In this document: positions 33,151 through 44,315 of the stretch, in pieces | How the letters are laid out: every line of letters starts with the position of its first letter | Position numbering within the stretch: position 1 is the first letter of the stretch | Assembly: GCA_965206615.1 (NCBI GenBank) | Contig: CBDBKI010000005.1 | Coordinates: forward strand, 1,302,001 to 1,366,000 | DNA from: VXNE01 sp965206615 | GTDB taxonomy: Bacteria; Pseudomonadota; Gammaproteobacteria; Pseudomonadales; Azotimanducaceae | DNA: 64,000 nt | Direction: 5' to 3' | Program-made: the position numbers and the translations under genes | The notes under the pieces: generated by a model | Seen by the model: the letters and a program-made list of their open reading frames with translations, nothing else | Database searches by the model: none | Told to the model about the DNA's origin: nothing

Positions 33151-34458
33151 ATGCCCCAACGCGAACGACCCAAGCAGCCGCGCAAGGCGCCGGCCAAGGA
33201 GCCGAGGCGCAACGCCTTTTATGCCCAGTCGGGCGGCGTGACCGCGGTCATCAACGCGACGGCGTGCGGCGTGATCGAAACCGCGCGCCGGCTCGGCGAC
33301 CGCATGGGCAAGGTCTACGCGGGCAGGAATGGCATACTCGGCGCCCTGCGCGAGGAGCTGATAGACACCAGCATCGAGTCGACGAAGGCCATCGCTGCGC
33401 TGCGCCATACGCCGAGCGGGGCGTTCGGGTCCTGTCGTTACAAGCTCAAGTCCCTGGACGACAACGAGCGCGAGTACCGGCGCCTCATCGACGTGTTCCG
33501 CGCACACGATATCGGCTACTTCTTCTACAACGGCGGGGGCGACTCCCAGGACACCGCGTACAAGGTGTCCCAGTTGGGGGCGCGGCTCGGCTATCCGTTG
33601 GTCTGCATCGGCGTACCGAAGACGGTGGACAACGACCTGCCCCGTACGGACACCTGTCCGGGGTTCGGCTCCGTCGCGAAATACGTGGCCGTGTCGGTGC
33701 GCGAGGCGGCACTCGACGTGGCTTCGATGTGCGAGACCTCGACCAAGGTCTTCATCCTGGAGGTCATGGGGCGTCACGCCGGGTGGATCGCCGCGTCGGG
33801 CGCGCTGGCGCAGGACCGGTCGGGCGACCCGCCGCACGTCATCCTGTTTCCCGAAGTGCCGTTCGACGAGGGGTCGTTTCTTGCCAAGGTGCGGGAGACC
33901 GTGGACAAGGTCGGCTACTGCGTGATCGTCGCCTCCGAGGGCGCGCGCTACGCCGATGGCACCTTCCTGGCCGAGTCGGGCAGCCGTGACGCATTCGGGC
34001 ATGCGCAGCTCGGCGGGGTTGCTCCGACGCTGGCCCGCATGATCGGGGAGGCCCTCGGCTACAAGCACCACTGGGCGGTGGCCGACTACCTGCAGCGTTC
34101 CGCGCGCCACATCGCATCCGCGACGGATGTCGAGCAGGCGTTCGCGATAGGCAGGGCGGCGGTCGAATTCGCCCTGTCGGGGCGCAACGCCGTGATGCCG
34201 ACGATCGTGCGCGAGAGCGACGAGCCCTACCGCTGGCGGATCGGGGAGGTGCCGCTCAGGAGCGTCGCGAACGTCGAGCGGAAGGTGCCGAAGTCCTATA
34301 TCTCGAAATCCGGCTACGGGATCACCGCGGCGGGCAGACGCTACCTGAAGCCGCTGATCGCGGGAGAAGACCCCCCGCCCTACCGGGACGGACTGCCCGA
34401 CTACGTGACCCTGCGTAACGAACTCGTGCCGAAGAAGTTGCCGCCGTTCGAGCTCTGA
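33151..34458 (+). CDS. Pyrophosphate-dependent 6-phosphofructokinase
   Basis: A 435-residue PFK. The donor-discriminating positions match the PPi type: GGGDS places an Asp (about D131) where ATP enzymes have Gly, and PKTVDND carries a Lys (about K157) in place of Gly in GTIDND. MGRHAGW (206-212) and the Asp of TVDND (catalytic base) are intact. The enzyme would interconvert fructose-6-phosphate and fructose-1,6-bisphosphate reversibly with PPi. ATG 33151 has GGGAGGAGGAA at 33131 and is preferred to ATG 33127 and to the far upstream open frame. It is monocistronic and convergent with the SNF2 gene. A membrane PPase is encoded at 41889, in line with PPi-linked metabolism. Confidence 0.92.
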   Translation: MPQRERPKQPRKAPAKEPRRNAFYAQSGGVTAVINATACGVIETARRLGDRMGKVYAGRNGILGALREELIDTSIESTKAIAALRHTPSGAFGSCRYKLKSLDDNEREYRRLIDVFRAHDIGYFFYNGGGDSQDTAYKVSQLGARLGYPLVCIGVPKTVDNDLPRTDTCPGFGSVAKYVAVSVREAALDVASMCETSTKVFILEVMGRHAGWIAASGALAQDRSGDPPHVILFPEVPFDEGSFLAKVRETVDKVGYCVIVASEGARYADGTFLAESGSRDAFGHAQLGGVAPTLARMIGEALGYKHHWAVADYLQRSARHIASATDVEQAFAIGRAAVEFALSGRNAVMPTIVRESDEPYRWRIGEVPLRSVANVERKVPKSYISKSGYGITAAGRRYLKPLIAGEDPPPYRDGLPDYVTLRNELVPKKLPPFEL

Positions 34459-34509
34459 CGGCGGCCCCCATCAACGTTCGGGCCACCCATCGGCGCCGGG
34501 ATCGCTTGC

Positions 34510-37500
34510 TTATCCCATGCCCGGCAACGGCTGGCGCAACAGTGCCAGGAGTTCGTTCGCGTCCAGGCGTGCCGCCGCGTCCGAGCCTTGCAGCAACCGG
34601 TCGGCGAGGTCGCGTTTGCGGTGGTGCAGATCGACGATCTGTTCCTCGATGGTGCCTCTCGTGACCAGACGGTAGATCGTGACCGGGCGTGTCTGGCCGA
34701 TACGGTGGGCTCGGTCGGATGCCTGATCCTCTACCGCGGGATTCCACCAGGGGTCCATGTGGATCACGTAGTCGGCGGCGGTCAGGTTCAGCCCCACACC
34801 GCCGGCCTTGAGCGAGATCAGGAACACGTCGCCCTGGCCCGCCTGGAAGGCGGCGATGCGCTGTGCCCGGCTCCTCGCCGGCGTGGCGCCGTCCAGGTAC
34901 TGGTAGGCGACGCCGGCGCCGTGCAGGTACTCCTCGATGAGTTTCAGGTGCCTGACGAACTGCGAGAAGACCAGCACCTTGTGGCGGTTCGCGAGCAGTT
35001 CGTCGAGGGTCGCTGCGAAGGTTTCGAGCTTGGAGCTCGCCGGTGCCAGCGTGGCATCGTCGACCACCAGCCTCGGGTTGCAGCAAGCGAGCCGCAGTCG
35101 CATCAGGTGCGCAAGGATGCGCACGCGGTGCTTGCCGTGGTGCTGCTCGGTGCCTTCGGTCCGGGCGCCCTCGAGTTCCTCGACCGCACGTTGCCGGAGT
35201 ACCTCGTAGAGCGCGGCTTCCTCGCTGGACATCTCGACGTGCAGGGCGACCTCCGTGCGCTCCGGCAAATCGTCGAGCACTTCGCTCTTGAGGCGGCGCA
35301 GGATGAACGGCGCGATCAGGCGCCGCAGCCGGGCGCGGGCAACTTCGTCGCCGTCCCGTTCGACCGGCAGGCCGAAGTTGCGGCGAAAGCGTTCCACGGA
35401 CCCCAGCAGCCCCGGATTCGTGAAGGCGAACAGGGAGTGCAGATCCATCAGGTTGTTCTGGATGGGCGTGCCGGTGGTGACGAGTCGGAAGTCCGCGGTC
35501 AGTCGGCGCGCGGCGCGTGCGCGCTTGGTGGCCGAGTTCTTGATCGCCTGGGCTTCGTCCAGCACGGCGCTGTGCCAGGCGACCTCCGCCAGTTGCGCGG
35601 CGTCGTTCTGCAGCAGGCCGTAGGTCGTCACGTACAGGTCGAACGGCGCCGGGTCCGCGAGCAGGCGTGTCCGAGCAGCCGCGGCGCCGACATAGGCCTT
35701 GACGTTCAGCGTCGGTGCGAAGCGATGCGCCTCGTCGATCCAGTTTGCGATCACCGAGGTGGGCGCCACGACCAGGGCCGGACCCGCGGGCGCCCGGTGC
35801 ACGAGCAGGGCGAGGGTCTGCACCGTCTTGCCGAGGCCCATGTCGTCCGCGAGGCAGGCACCGGCGCCCCAACGGCTCAACCGCGCCAGCCAGCGAAAGC
35901 CGTCGAGCTGGTAGGGGCGCAACTCGGCCTGCAACGTGCTCGGCAGTTCGGGCTCGAAAGACTCGGCCGCATCGAGGCGCGCGCGCAGTTCGCGCCAGTC
36001 CCGGTCGGCAGTCAGCTCGGCGCCCTCGACGAGTTCGTCGAGTGCCAACGCAGCGAACGGGTGCAGGCGCATCTCGCCACGCGCCGTCGGCGCCGCGAGG
36101 CTCGCGAAGTCGTCGAGTTGACGTCGAAACGCGGCCGAGAGGGCCAGGAACTCGCCGTGTTCGAGTTCCAGGAAGCGCGAACCGGGCTGCGCTTCGAGGA
36201 GCGCGAACAGGCCCTTGAGGTCCAGCACGCGCCGCTCGTCGACGGCCAGCTTGCCGGATGCCTGCAGCCAGTCGGCAGCCGACTTGACGGTCAGCGCCAG
36301 GGAAGAGGTGGTCGCCTGCCCGACGATGCGGAACGGTTCGCCGCGCGGCCACTTGCAGCGCGCGCCGGCGGAATGGAGTTGGTCCAGCAACTCCAGGCAG
36401 TCGCCAGGCCCGGGCAGCAGCAGGGGTTGCCGTTCGGTGGGTCGCGGCGCCAGCAACCCGCAACGTTCGAGCAGCCGGTCCACCGCCTGCCCCTCGGCGT
36501 CGAGGTCGCGACGCGCGCGCACGCTCGCTCCGTCCCGGCTGGCGAACACGGTGGCGGCGCCGGTGGAGGGCTGGTAGCAGATGCCGGACTCGGGAATGGG
36601 TTCCACGACCAACGCGGCGCTCAGGCCGGCGTCGTACGGTTCGAGGCGGACCCAGGGCTCGGCGTCGGCTTCGACCTGCGCGGTACCGGCGTCTCCGTCG
36701 ACGGTGCTCTGCACACGCACCTCGGACGCCAGGGCGGACACCGCTTCGAGCAGGCGCCCCCTGGCCGCGGCGGGGAGCCTCAGGCCACCGTACGGAACGA
36801 TTTCGAGCAAGCGGCGGTGGGCGGGCGCGAAACGGGTGACCTCGCAGCGCCTGTCGCTCGCCATCGTCCACAGGTACTCCCCGTTTGCTCGGTGACCGCG
36901 GGGTTCGATGGCGGCGAGCAGCATGCCGTCGTCTTCGTCGATGGTCAGTGCCGGCTCGCGGCGGACGATTTCCACCGTCTCCCCGCGAGCGTTGAAGACG
37001 TGCGGATGGCCGGCGAGGGCGTACGCCCCCTCGGCTGCGAGAACGTACTCCTGGCCGCCGTACCAGCCGCGCACAACGCCGATCGCAGCGGCCGCCGCGC
37101 GGTCCTCGTCGCGCAGGTGGTCCATGCTCGCCGCCTCGTGCGAGAGCCGTTGCAGTGCCACCTTGCGGCCCTTGGTCCACCTGCCGTTCTTCTGCTGACG
37201 CTGCTCCCGGGGGGACAGCTTGAGGTCGTCGAACTCCGTGTCGATTTCCCACACGAGTCGTCGCGCGCCGCTGGCCCTGGTGGAGCCGGCGCCGGCGGCC
37301 TTGTTCACCGTGTCATAGGTGTACTGCTCCAGCGTTCTGAGGGATCTCTCCCAGGCAGGGATCGGCATGGCGAGCGGCGCCAGCGAGACCGTGCCGAGGC
37401 GCGCGTGGGCCTCGGCCCCGCCCGACAGGTCGTCCTCGGCTTCGCCCCTGGACGAACGTCGCAGGAGTTCTTCGCACTCCGCCGCTACCCATGCGAAGCC

Positions 37501-38691
37501 GTGCGCCGCCGCGCGTTCGCAGTGTTCCAGCAAGGCCTGACGCCACTGTTCGTCGCGGAGCCTTGGATGTGTGCGCCAGCTGAAGGCCAGCCCGTCGAAC
37601 AGGAGGTGGAGACCGGCCCCTTCCGGGCCACGGCCATGGAACCCGTCTTCGTGTCTTGACTGCAGTGCATTGAGTACCAGGCGGATTTCCGCGGGACGGG
37701 CGATCTGCAGCCGGTCGGCGGCCTTGAGCAATCGCTGGAGGAGATCGGTGCACTCCGGTGTATCCATGCGTACGAGGGCGAGCAGGGACAGGGCGAAGGC
37801 ACGCGAATCCGGGAACACGTTGCGTCGGCGCGTACCGGCCCTTTGCGCGGCGATGGCCGCGTCGATGTGCGCGCGCGCACCGGGGTCGTCATTGCGCAGC
37901 AGCGCGATCAGCGCCCGGGTGGCCGCCAACGCGGTTGTCGCCGCGCGGTCCTCTCGGCTCGTCGGAGGCAACTCCGCGAACACCGCCTCGGCGGCGGTGA
38001 AGCGGCCTTGCAGGATACGGATGAAGGCGATGTCCGCCGCGTGCGAGGACGGCGTGCCGCTCAATGCCAGGCAGGCTTCGACGGTCGCCTCGGGGGGTGC
38101 CGTGGTCTCGATGACGTAGTCGAGACAGGTCGCGAGCGCACCCTCGAGATAACGTGGCGGCAGAAGTTCCAGGAGGTCGATGGCGAGCGGGTCGACGAGG
38201 AACCACCAGCTTGGCGAGAACCCCTCTTCGGAATCCACCAACTCGTCGAGCGCGGCGTAGTCGCCGCGGACGACGTGACAGCGGACCAGCATCTCCGCCC
38301 GCAGGAGGTACGCGTCGTAGTAGCTCCGCTGGTCTGTCGCGAGAAACGCGGTCAGGAAGGGCACCAGGTTGCCCGTCTGACCCGCGAGGCGGGTCAGTGG
38401 CAGCATCCAGTTCCGCAAGAGACGGACCCCTTGCCGCTCTCGGACGGCGAAGCCGGCGTCCAGGAGTTCCGCGATCGCCCTGCGGACCTCCTGGTCGGTC
38501 AGCCTGTGCCCGGACAGACTGACTCCGGCATGGGATAACAGCTTGCGCAGGCGCGACGCGCCCAGGGCGTGTGGCGCCACCACGCCCAACACCTGCGCGA
38601 CCAGGCGAGCGGCAGGAGAAAGGGCGGCGTATGGATCGGCTGGAGCGCTCGACACCGGGTCAGAATGCCAACTGTCGGGGCGCTCGGTCAA
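34510..38691 (-). CDS. Large SNF2/RapA-type DNA-dependent ATPase
   Basis: A 1393-residue SWI2/SNF2 protein. Helicase motifs lie in the C-terminal third: LRPYQLDGF (Q-like, about 925), DDMGLGKT Walker A (949-956), VVAPTSVIANW (Ia), LDEAQ (about 1045), TGTPIQNN (III), VFSQFV (IV), ISLKAGGVGLNLT (V) and DRAHRIGQ (VI, about 1326-1333). Residues 1-450 are alpha-helical and repeat-like (solenoid prediction), with a winged-helix-like start. A poorly defined middle region (470-900) lies where accessory beta domains sit in relatives. The length and architecture match uncharacterised gammaproteobacterial SNF2 ATPases rather than RapA (968 residues). It is alone in its transcription unit. The role is probably nucleoprotein remodelling or repair, and is not known. 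Confidence 0.87.
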   Translation of the reverse strand: MTERPDSWHSDPVSSAPADPYAALSPAARLVAQVLGVVAPHALGASRLRKLLSHAGVSLSGHRLTDQEVRRAIAELLDAGFAVRERQGVRLLRNWMLPLTRLAGQTGNLVPFLTAFLATDQRSYYDAYLLRAEMLVRCHVVRGDYAALDELVDSEEGFSPSWWFLVDPLAIDLLELLPPRYLEGALATCLDYVIETTAPPEATVEACLALSGTPSSHAADIAFIRILQGRFTAAEAVFAELPPTSREDRAATTALAATRALIALLRNDDPGARAHIDAAIAAQRAGTRRRNVFPDSRAFALSLLALVRMDTPECTDLLQRLLKAADRLQIARPAEIRLVLNALQSRHEDGFHGRGPEGAGLHLLFDGLAFSWRTHPRLRDEQWRQALLEHCERAAAHGFAWVAAECEELLRRSSRGEAEDDLSGGAEAHARLGTVSLAPLAMPIPAWERSLRTLEQYTYDTVNKAAGAGSTRASGARRLVWEIDTEFDDLKLSPREQRQQKNGRWTKGRKVALQRLSHEAASMDHLRDEDRAAAAAIGVVRGWYGGQEYVLAAEGAYALAGHPHVFNARGETVEIVRREPALTIDEDDGMLLAAIEPRGHRANGEYLWTMASDRRCEVTRFAPAHRRLLEIVPYGGLRLPAAARGRLLEAVSALASEVRVQSTVDGDAGTAQVEADAEPWVRLEPYDAGLSAALVVEPIPESGICYQPSTGAATVFASRDGASVRARRDLDAEGQAVDRLLERCGLLAPRPTERQPLLLPGPGDCLELLDQLHSAGARCKWPRGEPFRIVGQATTSSLALTVKSAADWLQASGKLAVDERRVLDLKGLFALLEAQPGSRFLELEHGEFLALSAAFRRQLDDFASLAAPTARGEMRLHPFAALALDELVEGAELTADRDWRELRARLDAAESFEPELPSTLQAELRPYQLDGFRWLARLSRWGAGACLADDMGLGKTVQTLALLVHRAPAGPALVVAPTSVIANWIDEAHRFAPTLNVKAYVGAAAARTRLLADPAPFDLYVTTYGLLQNDAAQLAEVAWHSAVLDEAQAIKNSATKRARAARRLTADFRLVTTGTPIQNNLMDLHSLFAFTNPGLLGSVERFRRNFGLPVERDGDEVARARLRRLIAPFILRRLKSEVLDDLPERTEVALHVEMSSEEAALYEVLRQRAVEELEGARTEGTEQHHGKHRVRILAHLMRLRLACCNPRLVVDDATLAPASSKLETFAATLDELLANRHKVLVFSQFVRHLKLIEEYLHGAGVAYQYLDGATPARSRAQRIAAFQAGQGDVFLISLKAGGVGLNLTAADYVIHMDPWWNPAVEDQASDRAHRIGQTRPVTIYRLVTRGTIEEQIVDLHHRKRDLADRLLQGSDAAARLDANELLALLRQPLPGMG

Positions 38692-38781
38692 ATCGGAGCG
38701 CGCCAGGGCGGTCCGGCGTGTCGCTACCGCTGCACGCCGGGGGCGGCCGCTTGCGGCGCGCTGCCTCCGGCCCGGCCACGG

Positions 38782-40332
38782 TCACGGCATGTACGGCGTC
38801 GGGCTCGGCCCGAGTTGCGTCTTGAGGACGGACTGCGCGATCTCGACGAAATCGCAGAGCATCGGACGCGTTTCCCGCGGGTCGATGATCTCCTCGATGT
38901 TGAACGCTTCCGCGGTGCGGAACGGTGAAGCCAGCGCCTGGAGGCGGTCCTCGATCTCCCGCTGCTTGGCTGCGGGATCCTCGGATTCGGCGATGATGCG
39001 ACGATAGGCCGCGGATACGCCCCCGGAGATGTGCATGGAGCCCCAATGCCCGGAGGGCCATGCGACACGCTTGAACATGCCGCTTGGCCGGTCGTGGCAC
39101 TGTCCCGCGACGCCGTAGAGCTGGCGGGTGATGATCGATATCCAGGGCATGCGCGTCCTGAGGGTCGCGCAGACCATCTTGGCGCCGGCCCGGACGATGC
39201 CCTGGCGCTGCTGATCGGGGCCGACCATGAACCCGGGTTCGTCGGCGAAGTAGACCATCGGCAGGTGGAAGGTGTCGCAGAGCTGCAGGAAGCGGATCAC
39301 CTTGACCCCGGCGGAGACGTCCATGGAGCCACCGAGACGTTTCGGGTTGTTGATCATCACGCCGACCGGATAGCCGTTCATGCGCGCGAGGCCCAGGATG
39401 CGCGAACGTCCGTAGTGCGGCGTGATCTCGAAGAAGGAGTCCTTGTCGAGCACCGCGGAGAGGATCCGGCGGGGGTCGTACGTGCGCCGCTTCTCCCGCG
39501 GGATGACGGACAGCAGTTCCTCGTCGCGCCGGTCGGGGTCGTCGCCGGTCTCGACCCGTGGCGGCATTTCCCAGACGTTGTTCGGCAGGTAGCCGAGGAA
39601 GCGTTTGATCATGTCGAAGGCTTCGGCCTCGGTGTCGGCGAGGTTGTCGATCACGCCGCTGTCGAACACCTGGCTGCGCTCGTCCCCGAGGTCCTCCTTG
39701 GTGATGTCGATGCCGAGGGCCGCCTTGACTACCGGAGGGCCGCCCGGAAACACCTGGCTGATGCCCTTCACCATGACGTTGAAGTGTGCCAGGCACGCGT
39801 CCACCGCCGGCAGGCCGGCGACGGAGCCGAGCACGGCGGCCACGACCGGTACGCGGCACAGCAGGTCCTGCACGCCCGGAGTGACGGGGTTGGTGGGGAT
39901 GTAGGTGCGGCCGATCTGCTCGAAGGTCTTGACGCTGCCGCCGGTGGCGTCGAGCAGCCGGACGAAGGGTAGCCGCCAGTCGAGCGCCATGTTCTGGGCG
40001 TGCCCACCCTTGTTGCCGATGGAGGCATCCGAGGCGCCGCCGCGCACGGTGAAGTCGCCGGCGGTCAGCACGGCACGTCGTCCGTTGAGTCTGGCGAGGC
40101 CGATCACCATGTTGGAAGGCGTGAGATCGACGAGCTCGTTGCCCTCGTAGGTGGCGGCCCCGGCGAGCTGGCCGATCTCCTGGAACGAACCGGCGTCGGC
40201 GAACAGATCAATGCGCTCGCGCACCGTCAGCTTGCCGCGGCGGCGCTGTTCGCGGATGCCGGCTTCGCCGCCCATCCGTTCCGCCAGGCGCCTGCGGCGC
40301 TCGAGTTCCTCGATTTCCGGTTGCCAGACCAT
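38782..40332 (-). CDS. Acyl-CoA carboxylase carboxyltransferase subunit (propionyl-CoA type)
   Basis: A 516-residue carboxyltransferase of the PccB/AccD5 group, with N domain (RERIDLFADAGSFQEIG, TPSNMVIGLARLNGR) and C domain (DKDSFFEITPHYGRSRI, GSMDVSAGVKVIRFLQLC). The oxyanion-hole glycines are in GGASDASIGNKGGH and VFPGGPPVVKAA. It transfers CO2 from carboxybiotin to an acyl-CoA such as propionyl-CoA. ATG 40332 begins the conserved sequence; the reading frame continues upstream without homology-like content. No biotin carboxylase/BCCP subunit is adjacent, which is unusual because these subunits normally share an operon. The divergent upstream neighbour is the porin-like gene. Confidence 0.9.
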   Translation of the reverse strand: MVWQPEIEELERRRRLAERMGGEAGIREQRRRGKLTVRERIDLFADAGSFQEIGQLAGAATYEGNELVDLTPSNMVIGLARLNGRRAVLTAGDFTVRGGASDASIGNKGGHAQNMALDWRLPFVRLLDATGGSVKTFEQIGRTYIPTNPVTPGVQDLLCRVPVVAAVLGSVAGLPAVDACLAHFNVMVKGISQVFPGGPPVVKAALGIDITKEDLGDERSQVFDSGVIDNLADTEAEAFDMIKRFLGYLPNNVWEMPPRVETGDDPDRRDEELLSVIPREKRRTYDPRRILSAVLDKDSFFEITPHYGRSRILGLARMNGYPVGVMINNPKRLGGSMDVSAGVKVIRFLQLCDTFHLPMVYFADEPGFMVGPDQQRQGIVRAGAKMVCATLRTRMPWISIITRQLYGVAGQCHDRPSGMFKRVAWPSGHWGSMHISGGVSAAYRRIIAESEDPAAKQREIEDRLQALASPFRTAEAFNIEEIIDPRETRPMLCDFVEIAQSVLKTQLGPSPTPYMP

Positions 40333-40618
40333 GGTGTCCTCCACCAAGACGTGAGCGCGGTATCTTAGGGCACGCGCGATTTGCGACCAAAGGTGGTGGC
40401 CGCCCGACCCCGGGAAGCCCGCGGCGGCGGGCGTCTGGTAACCTTGGTTCGGCAATCCGGGAGACTGGACACGATGCGCTGGTGGAGGACGCGAGTCGCC
40501 GGGTGGGTGGCGCATGCCGCGGACCGCTCCGGGGCATCCGGGGGGCTCGCAAGCGGGCCCGCGACGAGGGTTTCGCGCGAGTCGGGGACGCGCAACGCCA
40601 CAGGAAGGAGAGGTCGGA

Positions 40619-41812
40619 GTGATCGAGCGCGCGAGTTGCACGAAACGTGCAGTGGCCACGGTCTTGCTCGTCTCGGCGCCCTGGGCGTCGGCCGGATTCG
40701 CGGAGACAGCCGAGGCCACCAAGCCGCAGTTCTCCGTTCGCTATCGTCTGGAAACCGTCGACCAGGACGGTATTGCCGAGAAGGCGCGGGCCTCGACGGC
40801 GAAGGCGCGGGCGTCCTGGATCATGGACGCTGTCGAGGGCTTCTCCGTCGGCCTCGAAGCCGATCACGTGTTCGTCGTGGGATCGGAGGACTACAACTCC
40901 ACGGAAAACGGCCGTACCGAGTTTCCCATCGTTGCCGACCCGACCGGCACAGACCTCAACCAGGCGTTCCTGCGCTTCCGTAGCGGCGCCACGACTGTCA
41001 CGGCCGGACGACAACGCATCCTCCATGGCGAACAGCGTTTTGTTGGCGGCGTGGCCTGGCGGCAGAACGAGCAGACCTACGACGGCGTACGCATCCAGTC
41101 GTCCGGCGAGCGCACCGGCATCGACTACGGCTACGTGGCCAACGTGCGCCGCATCTTCGGTCCGGACGACGGGCTGCAGCCGGCCGAGTGGGAAGGGAAC
41201 GCGCACCTGCTGCGGGCTACCTACGCGCCGGCCGAGGACCACGTCCTCGCCGCGTTTGCCTACCTGCTCGACTTCGAGAACGATAACGGCCCGGCGAGTT
41301 CCAACGCGAGCTACGGCCTCAACTACAACGGCACCTACGGGCCGGTGAGTCTTGCTGGCCGAATCGCGCTGCAGCGTGAGTGGGGAGACAATCCGCTCTC
41401 CTACGACGCACCGTACTACTTCGTCGAAGCTAAGTGGCCGATCGAGCGCATCACTGTCGTCGTGGGGCACGAGGTGCTCGGCAGCGACGGCGGGACGGCG
41501 CCGTTTCGAACCCCGCTCGGCACGCTACACAAGTTCCAGGGCTGGACCGACAGGTTCCTGTCCACACCCCCGGCCGGCGTCAAGGACACCTACCTGACCT
41601 TCTCCGGCGCGGTCGGGCCGGTGGCGCTCACCGCGGCCGTCCACGAGTTCGCGGCGGCGAAAGGCGATGACAACTACGGTCGCGAGCTCGGTGTCACCGC
41701 GTTGTATTCGAACGGCCCGCTCGGCCTGCAGTTCAAGTTCGCGCGCTACCACGCGCGGGAGTGGGCGGCGGACATCAGCAAGGCCTGGTTCGTCGTCAGC
41801 TACTCGATCTGA
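40619..41812 (+). CDS. Alginate-export-like/porin-type outer-membrane protein
   Basis: A 397-residue exported beta-barrel candidate. A signal peptide (RAVATVLLVSAPWASAGFA) precedes RYRLETVDQDG, alternating amphipathic strands (TTVTAGRQRILHGEQRFVG, VSLAGRIALQREWGD, GPLGLQFKFARYHAREW) and a C-terminal aromatic ending (AWFVVSYSI) suited to BAM recognition. The GRQRI-x-x-G-E-x-R-F-VGxxxWRQN segment is common in alginate-export/AlgE-like porins. The transported solute is not evident. The start is GTG 40619, with AGGAAGGAGAGG at 40602. A 21-bp internal duplication encodes KARASTAKARAS. Convergent with hppA. Confidence 0.75.
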   Translation: MIERASCTKRAVATVLLVSAPWASAGFAETAEATKPQFSVRYRLETVDQDGIAEKARASTAKARASWIMDAVEGFSVGLEADHVFVVGSEDYNSTENGRTEFPIVADPTGTDLNQAFLRFRSGATTVTAGRQRILHGEQRFVGGVAWRQNEQTYDGVRIQSSGERTGIDYGYVANVRRIFGPDDGLQPAEWEGNAHLLRATYAPAEDHVLAAFAYLLDFENDNGPASSNASYGLNYNGTYGPVSLAGRIALQREWGDNPLSYDAPYYFVEAKWPIERITVVVGHEVLGSDGGTAPFRTPLGTLHKFQGWTDRFLSTPPAGVKDTYLTFSGAVGPVALTAAVHEFAAAKGDDNYGRELGVTALYSNGPLGLQFKFARYHAREWAADISKAWFVVSYSI

Positions 41813-41844
41813 CGGGCCCCGTTCTCGAATTCACGCACGTCCTC

Positions 41845-41888
41845 GGGCGACCACAAGGGTCGGGGACGGGCGACCACAAGGGTCGCCC

Positions 41889-41891
<3 letters not shown>
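41845..41891. repeat. Family A palindrome with extra half-unit, containing the hppA stop codon
   Basis: GGGCGACCACAAGGGTC at 41845-41861 is followed by the complete GGGCGACCACAAGGGTCGCCCC at 41868-41889, then TA. On the minus strand this reads TAGGGGCGACC..., whose TAG is the stop of the pyrophosphatase gene. The DNA just before it (GTTCTCGAATTCACGCACGTCCTC) matches the spacer at 16004-16027. Confidence 0.85.
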
Positions 41892-43922
<2,031 letters not shown>

Positions 43923-44315
43923 CGATTTCCCCGAAACTTGTATTTGTGCCGAGTAACGCTCCGCGCCCGAGCCCCTCGGCCCGGACCCGACTCCCCGTAT
44001 CGCTTGCGCTCTCGTGGGCGCTCGATCCGCCTTGATTCGGCTCGATCAGCCGTGATCCGCCTGTGATCCACATGGGCGGGCGGGGAGGGCGTCCATGGCG
44101 TGGGCTCCGACGTGCCCGGCGTGTCTGCCGGCCGCGTTATTTCTCGAGAAGCCTCGTGCGCGCCAGGAAGGAAGCCCGCGTTGGGGCCGCAATGATACCC
44201 GGACCGGCGCGCAGGACAAGAACGTGATCTGCGGCGTGGGAGAGTGCGGCGTGGGAGAGTGCGGCGTGGGACAGACTGGCGGCGGCCTGTTGGCGCCGCC
44301 TGTCCGGCGGCCCCG
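43923..44315. other. Leader/promoter region of hppA and spacer to the next operon
   Basis: A 393-bp gap without a plausible gene. On the minus strand GGGGAAATCG precedes the hppA start. Imperfect GGCGGATC/CGATC repeats occupy about 44020-44075. A 15-bp triplet repeat lies at 44231-44275. No clear sigma-70 promoter can be assigned by eye. Confidence 0.45.
44231..44275. repeat. 15-bp direct repeat, three copies
   Basis: GCGGCGTGGGAGAGT occurs at 44231-44245 and 44246-44260 exactly, and with three changes at 44261-44275. It lies about 40 bp beyond the 3' end of the hydroxypyruvate isomerase-type gene, outside any credible reading frame. Confidence 0.85.

Noticed and set aside
34588..37659. A 1023-codon open frame on the plus strand
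   Set aside because: It is the antisense of the SNF2 gene in GC-rich DNA, with low-complexity Arg/Gly/Ala-type composition and no domain.
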